Source: Comamonas sp. 26 (GTDB lineage Bacteria > Pseudomonadota > Gammaproteobacteria > Burkholderiales > Burkholderiaceae_C). From it: 64,000 nucleotides of DNA. Both the position numbers and the translations under genes were made by a program. Each line of letters opens with the position of its first letter. Position 1 is the stretch's first letter. The notes under the pieces are model-generated. The model had not been told where the DNA came from and searched no databases. It worked only from the letters and a program-made list of their open reading frames with translations. Location: assembly GCF_002754475.1 (NCBI RefSeq), contig NZ_PEFL01000001.1, forward strand, positions 124,001-188,000, read 5' to 3'. Of this stretch, positions 36,268 through 45,565 are shown piece by piece.

Positions 36268-37539
36268 ATGACATTTATTACCAAGGCAGCTGCAGTGCTG
36301 CTGGGCGGCGGGCTGAGCCTGCTGGCGCCCTTGGGCTGGGCGCAGCAGGCATCAGCTACAGCACCAGTGATTGCCGCCACGCCCGTTCCCATGAGCTTGC
36401 AGACCGCGCTGGCACTGGCCATGGAGCACAACCCCAGCCTGCGCGCTGCTGCGCAGGCCGTGGCCGCCAGCGAAGGCGCGGTTCTTCAAAGCCGTGCGCG
36501 GCCCAACCCGGAGCTGGCCTATTCGCAAGAAGACACGCGGCGCGAAACCCGCAGCATGACGCTGCAGTGGAACCAGCCCATAGAAATCGGCGGCAAGCGC
36601 GCCGCCCGCATGAAGGCTGCCGAGCATGGCCGCGAGCTGGTGCAGGCCGAGCTGGATGCAGCCCGCGCCGGTCTGCGTGCCGATGTGCGCGCCGCCTTTG
36701 CCAAGGTGCTGGCCGGGCAGCAGCGTGTGCAGCTGCATGAAAAAACGCTGGAGATTGCCAGCAACGCCCTCGATGCCGCTGCCAAGCGCGTGCTGGCCGG
36801 CAAGATTGCCCCGCTGGAAGAAACCAAGGCCCGCGTGGCCGAGAGCAGTGCCCAGCTGGCGCTGGCGCAAGCCCAGTCTGGCATGCGTGTGGCACGCCAG
36901 CAGCTCGCCCTGCTGTGGGGCGCACAGCCCACATCCATGGGCCGCGCCGTGGGCGAGCTGGGTGATTTGCCCGCCTTGCCAGATAGCCGTTCCATGCTAG
37001 AAAAATTAGAGCATTCACCGCAGATGCTGCGGGCGCAGAAGGCCGTTTTGCAGGCAAAGTCTGTGGCCGAGCTGGAGCGCGCCAAGCGCCTACCTGATCC
37101 CACGGTAAGTCTGGGTATGAAGCGCGCGCAGGAAGTGGGGCGCAATCAGCTGGTGGTCGGCATTTCGGTGCCGTTGCCGATTCTGGACAGCAATCGTGGC
37201 AACCAGCTGCAGGCGCTGCGCCTGGCGGACAAGGCTGAAGACGAATTGCTGGCCATGCGCCAGCAGCTGAACGCGCAGCTGCAACAGCAACTGGAGCTGC
37301 TGCAAACCAGCCGGGCACAGGCGCAGCAGCTGGCGCAGCAGGTGTTGCCAGCGGCAGAGTCGGCCTACGAGGTCTCTGCCAAGGGCTTTGCGCTGGGCAA
37401 ATTCAGCTACTTGGAAGTGCTGGACGCGCAGCGCACTCTGGCCGATGCGCGCAGCCTGTATCTGGAGCAGCTGGTCGCCACCCATCAGGCTGCCGCCGAC
37501 ATTACCCGACAGCTGGGCGATGTGCCCGGTCTTGAATAA
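36268..37539 (+). CDS. czcC: Outer-membrane factor of metal efflux, TolC family
   Basis: 423 residues: signal peptide (MTFITKAAAVLLGGGLSLLA, cleavage near GWAQQ), then two outer-membrane efflux-protein repeats (about 40-215 and 235-415) that form the TolC-type channel-tunnel. The repeats include ALALAMEHNPSLRAAAQAVA and ALGKFSYLEVLDAQRTLADA. AGGAGGAGCATCACC precedes the ATG. First gene of the three-gene efflux operon; 13 nt before the adaptor. Confidence 0.87.
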   Translation: MTFITKAAAVLLGGGLSLLAPLGWAQQASATAPVIAATPVPMSLQTALALAMEHNPSLRAAAQAVAASEGAVLQSRARPNPELAYSQEDTRRETRSMTLQWNQPIEIGGKRAARMKAAEHGRELVQAELDAARAGLRADVRAAFAKVLAGQQRVQLHEKTLEIASNALDAAAKRVLAGKIAPLEETKARVAESSAQLALAQAQSGMRVARQQLALLWGAQPTSMGRAVGELGDLPALPDSRSMLEKLEHSPQMLRAQKAVLQAKSVAELERAKRLPDPTVSLGMKRAQEVGRNQLVVGISVPLPILDSNRGNQLQALRLADKAEDELLAMRQQLNAQLQQQLELLQTSRAQAQQLAQQVLPAAESAYEVSAKGFALGKFSYLEVLDAQRTLADARSLYLEQLVATHQAAADITRQLGDVPGLE

Positions 37540-37552
37540 ATAGTCACCACCC

Positions 37553-38926
37553 ATGAACGCACAACCCACCACATCGCGCCGCACGGCGATTGCCATTGCC
37601 GCCATTCTGGCGCTGGGCGCGGCCGCCGCTTTCTTCATTGTTCGCGGCACGGAACCTGCCGCTGCGGGCGCTGATAGCCACTCACACGCAGGCGAGAAAA
37701 AGTCGCCAGATGCACCTGCACAAGGTAAAGAGGGCGATCATGCCCACGGCAAAGAAGAAGCCCATGGCGAGCATGATGAGAAGAACGGCCACGGGGACGA
37801 AAAGCATGACCACAGTCATGAAAAGCCCGCTGCAGAAGCTGAGCACGACCACGATCATGACCACGCCAAAGAAAGCGGCGAAGCGCATGAAGAAGGCGTG
37901 CTCCAGCTCGATGCCGCTCGTGCCAAGGTGGCTGGTGTCACGCTGGCCCAGGCAGGTGCTGCCAGCATTGGCAACACGCTGCAATTGCCCGGTGAAATTC
38001 GCTTCAACGACGACAAGACTGCCCACGTCGTGCCGCGCGTAGCCGGTGTGGCCGAGAGCGTGGCCGCCAATCTGGGGCAGGTGGTGAAAAAGGGCCAGGT
38101 GCTGGCGACTTTGACCAGCCCCACAGTGTCCGAGCAGCGCAGCGAGTTGATGGCTTCGCAAAAGCGCCTCGCGCTGGCGCGCACCACCTATCAGCGTGAA
38201 AAGCAGCTGTGGCAGGAAAAAATATCGGCTGAGCAAGACTATCTGCAGGCCCAGCAGGCGCTGCGTGAAGCAGAAATTGCAGCGGCTAATGCCCAGCAAA
38301 AACTGGCGGCGATTGGCGCTGGTGTGGCCTCTGGCGGTGCGCTGAACCGCTTTGAGCTGCGTGCGCCGTTTGATGGCGTGGTGGTGGAAAAGCATTTGTC
38401 CGTGGGCGAAGCCGTGCAGGACAGCACGGCGGTGTTCACCATCTCTGACTTGCGCTCCGTCTGGGCCGAGATGAAGGTGGCTGCATCTGACCTGCCGTTT
38501 GTGCGCGTGGGCGAAAAGGCCACGGTGCATGCCACGGCCTTTGAATCCAAGGGCACGGGTACGGTAGCCTATGTGGGCGCGTTGATTGGGCAGGAAACAC
38601 GCACGGCCCCCGCGCGCATCACGCTGGATAACCCAGACGGCATCTGGCGTCCGGGCCTGTTTGTGAACGTGGATTTGACGGCATCCAGCCAAAAGGCGGC
38701 GGTGACGGTGAACAGCGCGGCCATTCAGAAAATTGAGGGCGAAAAAACCGTGGTGTTTGTGCCGGTGCAAGGCGGCTTCAAGGCGCAAAGCGTGAAGCTG
38801 GGCAAGGCCGACAGCCGGAACACCGAGGTGCTGCAGGGCCTGAGCGCAGGCCAGAGCTATGTGGTGGGTGGCAGCTTTGTGCTGAAGTCTGAGCTGGGCA
38901 AAGCCAGTGCTGAACACGTTCATTGA
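37553..38926 (+). CDS. czcB: Periplasmic adaptor of metal RND efflux, His-rich CzcB type
   Basis: 457 residues. An N-terminal membrane anchor (AIAIAAILALGAAAAFFIVR) precedes a region of about 75 residues (44-118) holding 15 histidines amid Asp/Glu/Lys, such as EHDHDHDHAK. Barrel-sandwich and alpha-hairpin parts follow (EIRFNDDKTAHVVPRVAGVA; FELRAPFDGVVVEKHLSVGE). It links the inner-membrane pump to the outer-membrane channel. The His-rich insert is typical of zinc/cobalt/cadmium adaptors and likely binds metal. Confidence 0.9.
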   Translation: MNAQPTTSRRTAIAIAAILALGAAAAFFIVRGTEPAAAGADSHSHAGEKKSPDAPAQGKEGDHAHGKEEAHGEHDEKNGHGDEKHDHSHEKPAAEAEHDHDHDHAKESGEAHEEGVLQLDAARAKVAGVTLAQAGAASIGNTLQLPGEIRFNDDKTAHVVPRVAGVAESVAANLGQVVKKGQVLATLTSPTVSEQRSELMASQKRLALARTTYQREKQLWQEKISAEQDYLQAQQALREAEIAAANAQQKLAAIGAGVASGGALNRFELRAPFDGVVVEKHLSVGEAVQDSTAVFTISDLRSVWAEMKVAASDLPFVRVGEKATVHATAFESKGTGTVAYVGALIGQETRTAPARITLDNPDGIWRPGLFVNVDLTASSQKAAVTVNSAAIQKIEGEKTVVFVPVQGGFKAQSVKLGKADSRNTEVLQGLSAGQSYVVGGSFVLKSELGKASAEHVH

Positions 38927-38940
38927 TAGGGTGATTCTTC

Positions 38941-41900
38941 ATGTTTGAACGCATCATCCGTTTCGCCATTGCCCAGCGCTGGCTGGTCATGCTGGCCACC
39001 ATCGCACTGATCGGCCTTGGCATCTACAACTACCAGCGCCTGCCCATTGATGCCGTGCCGGACATCACCAATGTGCAGGTGCAGATCAATACCTCGTCGC
39101 CCGGCTATTCGCCGCTGGAGACCGAGCAGCGCGTCACCTTCCCTATCGAGACCGCCATGGCGGGCCTGCCGCATCTGGAGCAGACGCGATCGCTGTCGCG
39201 CTATGGCTTGTCGCAGATCACCGTGGTCTTCAAGGACGGCACGGACATCTACTTTGCGCGCCAGCTGGTCAACGAGCGTTTGCAGCAGGCGCGTGATGCC
39301 CTGCCTGCGGGCGTGGCCCCGGCGCTGGGGCCTATTTCTACCGGTCTGGGTGAGATTTATCTGTGGACGGTGGAGGCCGATGACGGTGCCCAAAAGCCCG
39401 ATGGATCGCCCTACACCCCTATGGATTTGCGCGAAATTCAGGACTGGGTCATCAAGCCCCAGCTGCGCAACGTGGCAGGGGTCACAGAGATCAACTCCAT
39501 TGGAGGTTTTGCCAAGGAGTATCTGGTCGCACCGCAGCCGCAAAAGCTGGCAGCCTATGGCTTTACGCTGGCCGATATTGTCACGGCGCTGGAGCGCAAC
39601 AACGCCAATGTGGGCGCAGGCTATATCGAGCGCCAGGGCGAGCAGTACCTGATTCGCGCACCGGGCCAGGTGCGTGGCATGGCCGATATTCGCGAGGTGA
39701 TTGTGGGCACGGCTCAGGGTCAGCCCATTCGTGTGCGCGATCTGGCGGATGTGGAGCTGGGGCGCGAGCTGCGCACCGGCGCTGCGACGGACAACGGGCG
39801 CGAGGTGGTGCTGGGCACCGTCTTCATGCTGATTGGCGAGAACAGTCGTGCCGTGTCGCAGGCCGTGGATGCACGCATGCAGGAGATCAACAAAAGCCTG
39901 CCGCCCGGTGTGAAGGCGGTGACGGTGTACGACCGCACGCATCTGGTGGACAAAGCCATTGCCACCGTGAAGAAGAACCTGATCGAAGGCGCCGCGCTGG
40001 TGGTGGTCGTGCTGTTCTTGTTCCTCGGAAATCTGCGTGCGGCGCTGATTACGGCGCTGATTATTCCGTTGTCCATGCTGTTCACCTTCACGGGCATGGT
40101 GCAGATGCGCGTCAGCGCCAATTTGATGAGCTTGGGCGCGCTGGACTTCGGCATCATCATCGATGGTGCGGTGGTGATTGTGGAGAGCTGCGTGCGGCGT
40201 CTGGCGCACGCGCAGCAGGCTGCGGGCCGCTCGCTCACGCGCAGTGAGCGCTTTGAAGAAGTGTTTGCCGCCGCCAAAGAATCGCGTCGCCCCTTGCTGT
40301 TTGGGCAGCTCATCATCATGGTGGTGTACCTGCCCATTTTTGCGTTAACGGGCGTCGAAGGAAAGATGTTCCACCCGATGGCGCTGACGGTGGTGATTGC
40401 GCTGCTGGGGGCCATGCTGCTGTCCATCACCTTTATCCCCGCAGCGATTGCGCTGTTCATGGGCGACAAGGTTGCAGAGAAAGAAAACCGCCTGATGGTC
40501 TGGGCACGCAGTGCTTATGCGCCGGTGCTGGACAAGGTCATGCACGCACCTGCCGTGGTGCTGACGGCGGCAGCTGTGGTTGTCGCATTGAGCTTGTTGC
40601 TGGCGACGCGCATGGGGAGCGAATTTGCGCCCAATCTGAACGAGGGCGACTTTGCCGTGCAGGCGCTGCGCATACCGGGCACCAGCCTCACGCAGTCGGT
40701 AGAGATGCAGATGCAACTGGAGCGCACGCTGAAAAATGAGTTCCCCGAGATTGAACGTGTGTTTGCGCGCACCGGAACGGCCGAGATTGCGTCTGACCCC
40801 ATGCCGCCCAATATCTCGGACGGCTACATCATGCTAAAGCCCCGCGATCAGTGGCCCGATCCAACGCGCACGCGTGATGATCTGCTGGCTGCCGTGCAAG
40901 AAGCGGTGGAGCAGATTCCTGGCAGCAATTATGAGTTTTCTCAGCCGATTCAGCTGCGCTTCAATGAGCTGATTTCGGGTGTGCGCAGCGATGTGGCCGT
41001 CAAGATTTTTGGCGATGATATGGCCCAGCTGGAGAAGTCCGCGCAAAGCGTGGCCGCCATGCTGCAGAAGATTCCCGGCGCATCTGAAGTAAAGGTGGAG
41101 CAGACCACGGGCCTGCCCATGCTCACGGTACAGATCGACCGGGAAAAAGCATCGCGCTACGGCCTGAACATGGGCGATGTGCAAGACGCCATCAGCACTG
41201 GCCTGGGCGGGCGTGAAGCGGGGACTGTGTTTGAGGGCGACCGCCGCTTTGCCATTCAGGTGCGCCTGCCTGAGGCGGTGCGCAGCGATATGGACGGCAT
41301 TGGCCGCCTGCCGATTGCGCTGCCGCGCGGTGGCGATGGGCGACTTGGCTTTGTGCCGCTGTCATCCATTGCCACGGTTGAGCTGGCACCCGGCCCCAAT
41401 CAGGTCAGCCGTGAGGATGGCAAGCGCCGCATCGTCGTCAGCGCCAATGTGCGCGGGCGTGATATCGGCTCGTTTGTGGCACAGGCCCAGCAAGAGCTGC
41501 AAGGCATTGTGCTGCCCGCCGGTTACTGGACACGCTGGGGCGGCTCCTTCGAGAACCTCGAATCCGCTCGCCAGCGCCTGATGATCGTGGTGCCTGTGGC
41601 GCTGGCGCTGGTTTTCACGCTGCTGTTCGCCATGTTCGGCAATGTGCGCGATGGTCTTATCGTCTTCACCGGCATTCCGTTTGCATTGACGGGCGGTATC
41701 GCCGCGCTGTGGCTGCGGGGCATTCCGCTGTCGATTTCGGCGGCTATTGGTTTTATCGCACTGTGCGGCGTGGCCGTTCTCAACGGGCTGGTGATGATCT
41801 CGTACATCCGCTCTCTGCGTGAGCAGGGCATGGGTGTGGAGCAGGCCGTGACCGAAGGCGCTTTGACCCGCCTGCGCCCGGTGCTGATGACGGCGCTGGT

Positions 41901-42099
41901 CGCATCGCTGGGCTTTGTGCCCATGGCGATTGCGACAGGCACCGGAGCCGAGGTGCAAAGGCCGCTGGCCACGGTGGTGATTGGGGGCATTATTTCGTCC
42001 ACCATCCTGACGCTGCTGGTGCTGCCGCTGCTGTATCGACTGGTTTATGGCGACAAGTTGCCAAAAGCCGGTGCAGCAACAATTTTGAAGGAAGAGTGA
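38941..42099 (+). CDS. czcA: Heavy-metal efflux RND pump, CzcA type
   Basis: 1,052-residue proton-driven antiporter of the HME-RND family with 12 transmembrane helices and two large periplasmic loops. The TM4 proton-relay signature DFGIIIDGAVVIVE places Asp402, Asp408 and Glu415 exactly as in Cupriavidus CzcA. This favours Zn/Co/Cd (or Ni) over Cu/Ag, whose pumps carry a different TM4 motif. The N-terminus MFERIIRFAIAQRWLVMLAT is typical. The residue after the glutamate is Ser-Cys rather than the common Asn-Cys. Last gene of the efflux operon. Confidence 0.93.
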   Translation: MFERIIRFAIAQRWLVMLATIALIGLGIYNYQRLPIDAVPDITNVQVQINTSSPGYSPLETEQRVTFPIETAMAGLPHLEQTRSLSRYGLSQITVVFKDGTDIYFARQLVNERLQQARDALPAGVAPALGPISTGLGEIYLWTVEADDGAQKPDGSPYTPMDLREIQDWVIKPQLRNVAGVTEINSIGGFAKEYLVAPQPQKLAAYGFTLADIVTALERNNANVGAGYIERQGEQYLIRAPGQVRGMADIREVIVGTAQGQPIRVRDLADVELGRELRTGAATDNGREVVLGTVFMLIGENSRAVSQAVDARMQEINKSLPPGVKAVTVYDRTHLVDKAIATVKKNLIEGAALVVVVLFLFLGNLRAALITALIIPLSMLFTFTGMVQMRVSANLMSLGALDFGIIIDGAVVIVESCVRRLAHAQQAAGRSLTRSERFEEVFAAAKESRRPLLFGQLIIMVVYLPIFALTGVEGKMFHPMALTVVIALLGAMLLSITFIPAAIALFMGDKVAEKENRLMVWARSAYAPVLDKVMHAPAVVLTAAAVVVALSLLLATRMGSEFAPNLNEGDFAVQALRIPGTSLTQSVEMQMQLERTLKNEFPEIERVFARTGTAEIASDPMPPNISDGYIMLKPRDQWPDPTRTRDDLLAAVQEAVEQIPGSNYEFSQPIQLRFNELISGVRSDVAVKIFGDDMAQLEKSAQSVAAMLQKIPGASEVKVEQTTGLPMLTVQIDREKASRYGLNMGDVQDAISTGLGGREAGTVFEGDRRFAIQVRLPEAVRSDMDGIGRLPIALPRGGDGRLGFVPLSSIATVELAPGPNQVSREDGKRRIVVSANVRGRDIGSFVAQAQQELQGIVLPAGYWTRWGGSFENLESARQRLMIVVPVALALVFTLLFAMFGNVRDGLIVFTGIPFALTGGIAALWLRGIPLSISAAIGFIALCGVAVLNGLVMISYIRSLREQGMGVEQAVTEGALTRLRPVLMTALVASLGFVPMAIATGTGAEVQRPLATVVIGGIISSTILTLLVLPLLYRLVYGDKLPKAGAATILKEE

Positions 42100-42133
42100 G
42101 CACTTAACATACGGGTTTTGAGAGAGCCTCGTC

Positions 42134-43474
42134 ATGCATCCATCCTCCGCCCCCACCGATCTGCAAGCCAGCATCATTGAATCCTTGCAGAGCGCCAAGC
42201 CCACGCTGTGGGCCGGGCGGGGGGCGAAGGAGCAATCCACCCACGACATTAGCCCGCAGCAAGTGCAGCAGGCTGTGCAGCGCTTTGAGCGTTTTGCACC
42301 CCTGTTGATGAAGCTGTTCCCTGAGTTGACGGCCTCCGCTGGCCGTATCGAGTCGCCCTTGCTGCAAGTGCCGCAGATGCAGCAGGCACTGCAATTGCCG
42401 CAAGAGGCGGGTCAGCTGTGGCTTAAGGCCGATCACAGCCTGCCAGTGGCAGGTTCTGTCAAGGCGCGTGGCGGTGTGCATGAGGTGCTGGAATACGCCG
42501 AAAACATCGCCCTGCAGCATGGCCTGCTGGCCGATGGCGACTATCTGCAACTGGCCTCGGATGCCGCGCGTGCCGTGTTTGCCCAGTACCAGGTGGCGGT
42601 GGGTTCTACCGGCAATCTGGGCCTGTCGATTGGCGTTATGGCTTCGGCGCTGGGCTTCAAGGCAGCGGTACATATGTCTGCTGACGCCAAGGAGTGGAAA
42701 AAGCAGCGCCTGCGCGCCCGTGGCGTGCAGGTGGTGGAGCATACGGGTGACTACGCCATGGCCGTGGCCGCTGGCCGCGCGCTGGCCGAGCAAGACCCGC
42801 ATTGCCATTTTGTGGATGATGAACATTCTCTGTCGCTGCTGCTGGGCTATGCCGCCGCTGCTCCGCATCTGGTAGCGCAGATCGCAGAAAGCAAGCGCGT
42901 TGTAGACGAAAAACACCCTTTGTTTGTCTATATCCCCTGCGGTGTGGGCGGTGCGCCGGGCGGCGTGGCGCTGGGTTTGCAGCAAGCCTTTGGTCCGCAT
43001 GTGCACTGTTTTTTTGCAGAACCCGTGCAGTCGCCTTGCTTCATCGTCGAGATGCTGGCTGGCGCGGCAGCGCTGCCGCAGTTAGAGGCACATCCTTCGG
43101 TGTATGAGCTGGGCCTGAACAACCAGACCGAGGCCGATGGTCTGGCTGTGCCGCGCGCATCTGAGCTGGCGGCTGATGTGGTGCGCGGCTTTCTGGGCGG
43201 CGTATTGACGGTGGAAGATGAAACCTTGTTTCGCCACCTCTACCTGCTGAAGAACAGCGAAGGCCTGAGCATCGAGCCATCGGCTGCTGCAGGCTTCAGC
43301 GGCCCGCGTGAGTTGCTGCAAAGCGCTGCCGGGCAGGACTATCTGCAGCGCCAGAACCTGCTGGCGTATCTGCCCAACGCCACGCATATCGTCTGGACCA
43401 CAGGCGGCCTGTTTGTGCCCGATGAGGAATACGCCAAGTTTTTGCAGCGCGGTGCCGTGCTGATGTCTGCATGA
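42134..43474 (+). CDS. dsdA: D-serine ammonia-lyase
   Basis: PLP enzyme converting D-serine to pyruvate and ammonia. 446 residues, usual length. PLP lysine K110 in [20 protein letters not shown], the phosphate loop [15 protein letters not shown] near 156-170, and the glycine-rich [16 protein letters not shown]. No dsdC or dsdX lies nearby. It follows czcA after 34 nt in the same direction and overlaps the next small gene by 4 nt. Confidence 0.95.
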   Translation: MHPSSAPTDLQASIIESLQSAKPTLWAGRGAKEQSTHDISPQQVQQAVQRFERFAPLLMKLFPELTASAGRIESPLLQVPQMQQALQLPQEAGQLWLKADHSLPVAGSVKARGGVHEVLEYAENIALQHGLLADGDYLQLASDAARAVFAQYQVAVGSTGNLGLSIGVMASALGFKAAVHMSADAKEWKKQRLRARGVQVVEHTGDYAMAVAAGRALAEQDPHCHFVDDEHSLSLLLGYAAAAPHLVAQIAESKRVVDEKHPLFVYIPCGVGGAPGGVALGLQQAFGPHVHCFFAEPVQSPCFIVEMLAGAAALPQLEAHPSVYELGLNNQTEADGLAVPRASELAADVVRGFLGGVLTVEDETLFRHLYLLKNSEGLSIEPSAAAGFSGPRELLQSAAGQDYLQRQNLLAYLPNATHIVWTTGGLFVPDEEYAKFLQRGAVLMSA

Positions 43475-43872
43475 GCGTTAACAATCACGGTCTGCCGTCT
43501 CGCGTACCGGCGATTGCAGAAATTGGTCGCCTGCTGGGCGACCCTGCCGTGGCCGATACCGACAAGTACGCAGCCCTGCAATTGCTGGTGCAAGACCACG
43601 CCGATCTGGATGAGGTGGAGGCGCAGTCTGCGCTCTGGGCTATTGCACAGCTGGGTGCAGGGCATGAACAGGCCGAACAAGCCCGAAAGGCCTTGCTGAC
43701 CTGTGCGCCGCAGTGGCTGCAAATGCGTGATACCGCTCTGCCGTTCATGGACTGCTATCAGGCCTTGTTTGGGCCGCAAAAGGCCGATGAAGCCAGCGCC
43801 GTTTTTGCACAGCTGGAAATGCAGGCCTTGCAGGATGCCGAGCTGGCAGAGCGACTGGCGCAACTGCGTTGA
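43471..43872 (+). CDS. Hypothetical protein coupled to dsdA
   Basis: 133 residues; its ATG overlaps the dsdA stop (ATGA at 43471-43474), so translation is probably coupled. Ala/Leu/Gln-rich and predicted all-helical ([40 protein letters not shown]). I do not recognise a family. No signal or membrane segment. Convergent with the glcD-like gene, 4 nt apart. Confidence 0.7.
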   Translation: MSVNNHGLPSRVPAIAEIGRLLGDPAVADTDKYAALQLLVQDHADLDEVEAQSALWAIAQLGAGHEQAEQARKALLTCAPQWLQMRDTALPFMDCYQALFGPQKADEASAVFAQLEMQALQDAELAERLAQLR

Positions 43873-43876
43873 AGGC

Positions 43877-45424
43877 TTAAAACCGCGGTAGATCGGGGTG
43901 GGCAATCTGCCCGCCGCGCACCAGCATTTTTCCGTATTCGGCGCAGCGGTTGAGCGTGGGAATTACCTTGCCAGGGTTGAGCAGGGCTTGCGGGTCAAAT
44001 GCCGCCTTGAGGGCGAACATCTGGGCATTTTCAGCCGTGGTGAACTGGGTGCACATGCTGTTGAGCTTTTCCACGCCCACACCATGTTCGCCCGTCACCG
44101 TGCCGCCCATGGCCACGCTGGTTTCCAGAATGTCGGCACCAAACAGCTCGCAGCGGTGCAGCTCGTCGGGGTTGTTGGCATCAAACAGAATCAGCGGGTG
44201 CAGATTGCCGTCACCGGCGTGAAAGACGTTGGCGCAGCGCAGCTGGTACTTCTTTTCCATCTCCTGAATGGCTAGCAGGATGTCGGCCAGGCGCTTGCGT
44301 GGAATGGTGGAGTCCATGCACATGTAATCGGGGCTGATGCGGCCGCTGGCGGGGAAGGCGTTCTTGCGCCCACTCCAGAAGCGCAGGCGCTCTTCTTCGC
44401 TTTCGCTCACGGTGATGGCTGTGGCACCGGCGTTGCGCAGCACCTCGCTCATGCGGGCGATCTCTTCTTCTACTTCCTCGGGCGTGCCGTCGCTCTCACA
44501 CAAGAGAATCGCCTCTGCCGTGAGGTCGTAACCGGCGCGCACAAAGTCTTCCACGGCGGCCGTCATGGGCTTGTCCATCATCTCCAGCCCTGCGGGAATG
44601 ATGCCGGCGGCAATCACGGCGGCTACGGCCGCGCCGGCTTTGCGCACATCGTCAAAACTGGCCATGATGCAGCGCGCCAGTTGGGGCTTGGGGATGAGCT
44701 TGACGGTGACTTCGGTGACCACGGCCAGCATGCCTTCGCTACCGATCATGATGGCCAGCAAGTCCATGCCCGGCGTATCCAGCGCGTCTGAGCCGAATTC
44801 GACCGGCTCGCCTTCAATGGTGAAGCCTTTGACTTTGAGCACGTTGTGCACCGTCAGCCCGTATTTCAGGCAGTGCACCCCGCCGGAGTTTTCAGCCACG
44901 TTGCCGCCAATCGTGCAGGCAATCTGGCTGCTGGGATCGGGGGCGTAATACAGGCCGTAGGGCGCAGCGGCTTCGCTGATGGCCAGATTGCGCACGCCGC
45001 ATTGCACCAGCGCCGTGCGGCTATAGGCATCGACGTTCAGAATTTTGTTGAACTTGGCCAGTGACAGCGTCACGCCCATGGGGTGGGGCATGGCACCGCC
45101 CGATAAGCCCGTGCCCGCACCGCGTGCAATGACCGGCGCGCCAACGGCGTGGCAGGCCTTAAGCACGGCCTGCACCTGTGCATAAGTCTCGGGCAGGCAG
45201 ACCAGCAGTGGGCGCTGGCGGTAGGCGGTCAGGCCATCGCACTCATAGGGCGTGGTGTCTTCGCTCTGGTAGAGCAGGGCATGTGCTGGCACATGTGGGC
45301 GCAGAGCGGCCAGCACCTCGGCCTGGCGCCGGGCGCGCTCAGACAGTTCTGGCTGGCGGTGCGCGGCGTTGGCGGCATCGCTAGAGGTTGCGACAAGATC
45401 GGTGAAGGTGCTGGCGGGCGTCAT
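43877..45424 (-). CDS. glcD: FAD-binding oxidase, GlcD/D-lactate dehydrogenase-like
   Basis: 515 residues of the FAD-linked oxidase family (PCMH-type FAD domain about 60-240, then the C-terminal cap). VIARGAGTGLSGGAMPHPMG binds FAD, along with YAPDPSSQIACTIGGNVAEN; the catalytic-domain motif GDGNLHPLILFD and TGEHGVGVEKL are conserved. Likely glycolate or D-2-hydroxyacid oxidation. The partner subunits glcE and glcF are not adjacent, so it may be a stand-alone D-lactate or hydroxyacid dehydrogenase. Confidence 0.85.
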   Translation of the reverse strand: MTPASTFTDLVATSSDAANAAHRQPELSERARRQAEVLAALRPHVPAHALLYQSEDTTPYECDGLTAYRQRPLLVCLPETYAQVQAVLKACHAVGAPVIARGAGTGLSGGAMPHPMGVTLSLAKFNKILNVDAYSRTALVQCGVRNLAISEAAAPYGLYYAPDPSSQIACTIGGNVAENSGGVHCLKYGLTVHNVLKVKGFTIEGEPVEFGSDALDTPGMDLLAIMIGSEGMLAVVTEVTVKLIPKPQLARCIMASFDDVRKAGAAVAAVIAAGIIPAGLEMMDKPMTAAVEDFVRAGYDLTAEAILLCESDGTPEEVEEEIARMSEVLRNAGATAITVSESEEERLRFWSGRKNAFPASGRISPDYMCMDSTIPRKRLADILLAIQEMEKKYQLRCANVFHAGDGNLHPLILFDANNPDELHRCELFGADILETSVAMGGTVTGEHGVGVEKLNSMCTQFTTAENAQMFALKAAFDPQALLNPGKVIPTLNRCAEYGKMLVRGGQIAHPDLPRF

Positions 45425-45532
45425 GCCTGCAAATGTAGGGGATGAGCCCGCACAGCGGTGTGAGCTTTATTGCAAAGCTGATTGAAATGCGCAGTGCATA
45501 AGGCTGATGTTTGCTATTTAAATGATAGCTAT

Positions 45533-45565
45533 CAGCGTTTTATTGATAAGCGCTGAAGGCCTTTT
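45533..45565. repeat. Family-2 intergenic inverted repeat (copy 7)
   Basis: TGATAGCTATCAGCGTTTTA followed by TTGATAAGCGCTGAAGGCC. Lies just before the 3' end of the ABC binding-protein gene. Confidence 0.55.

Noticed and set aside
37682..37908. His/Asp codon repeats considered as a CRISPR-like or satellite array
   Set aside because: Units are irregular, in frame, and encode the metal-binding segment of the adaptor.
38920..40209. 429-codon open frame antisense to czcA
   Set aside because: A shadow of the pump gene; composition is His/Arg/Gln-rich as expected for reversed high-GC codons.
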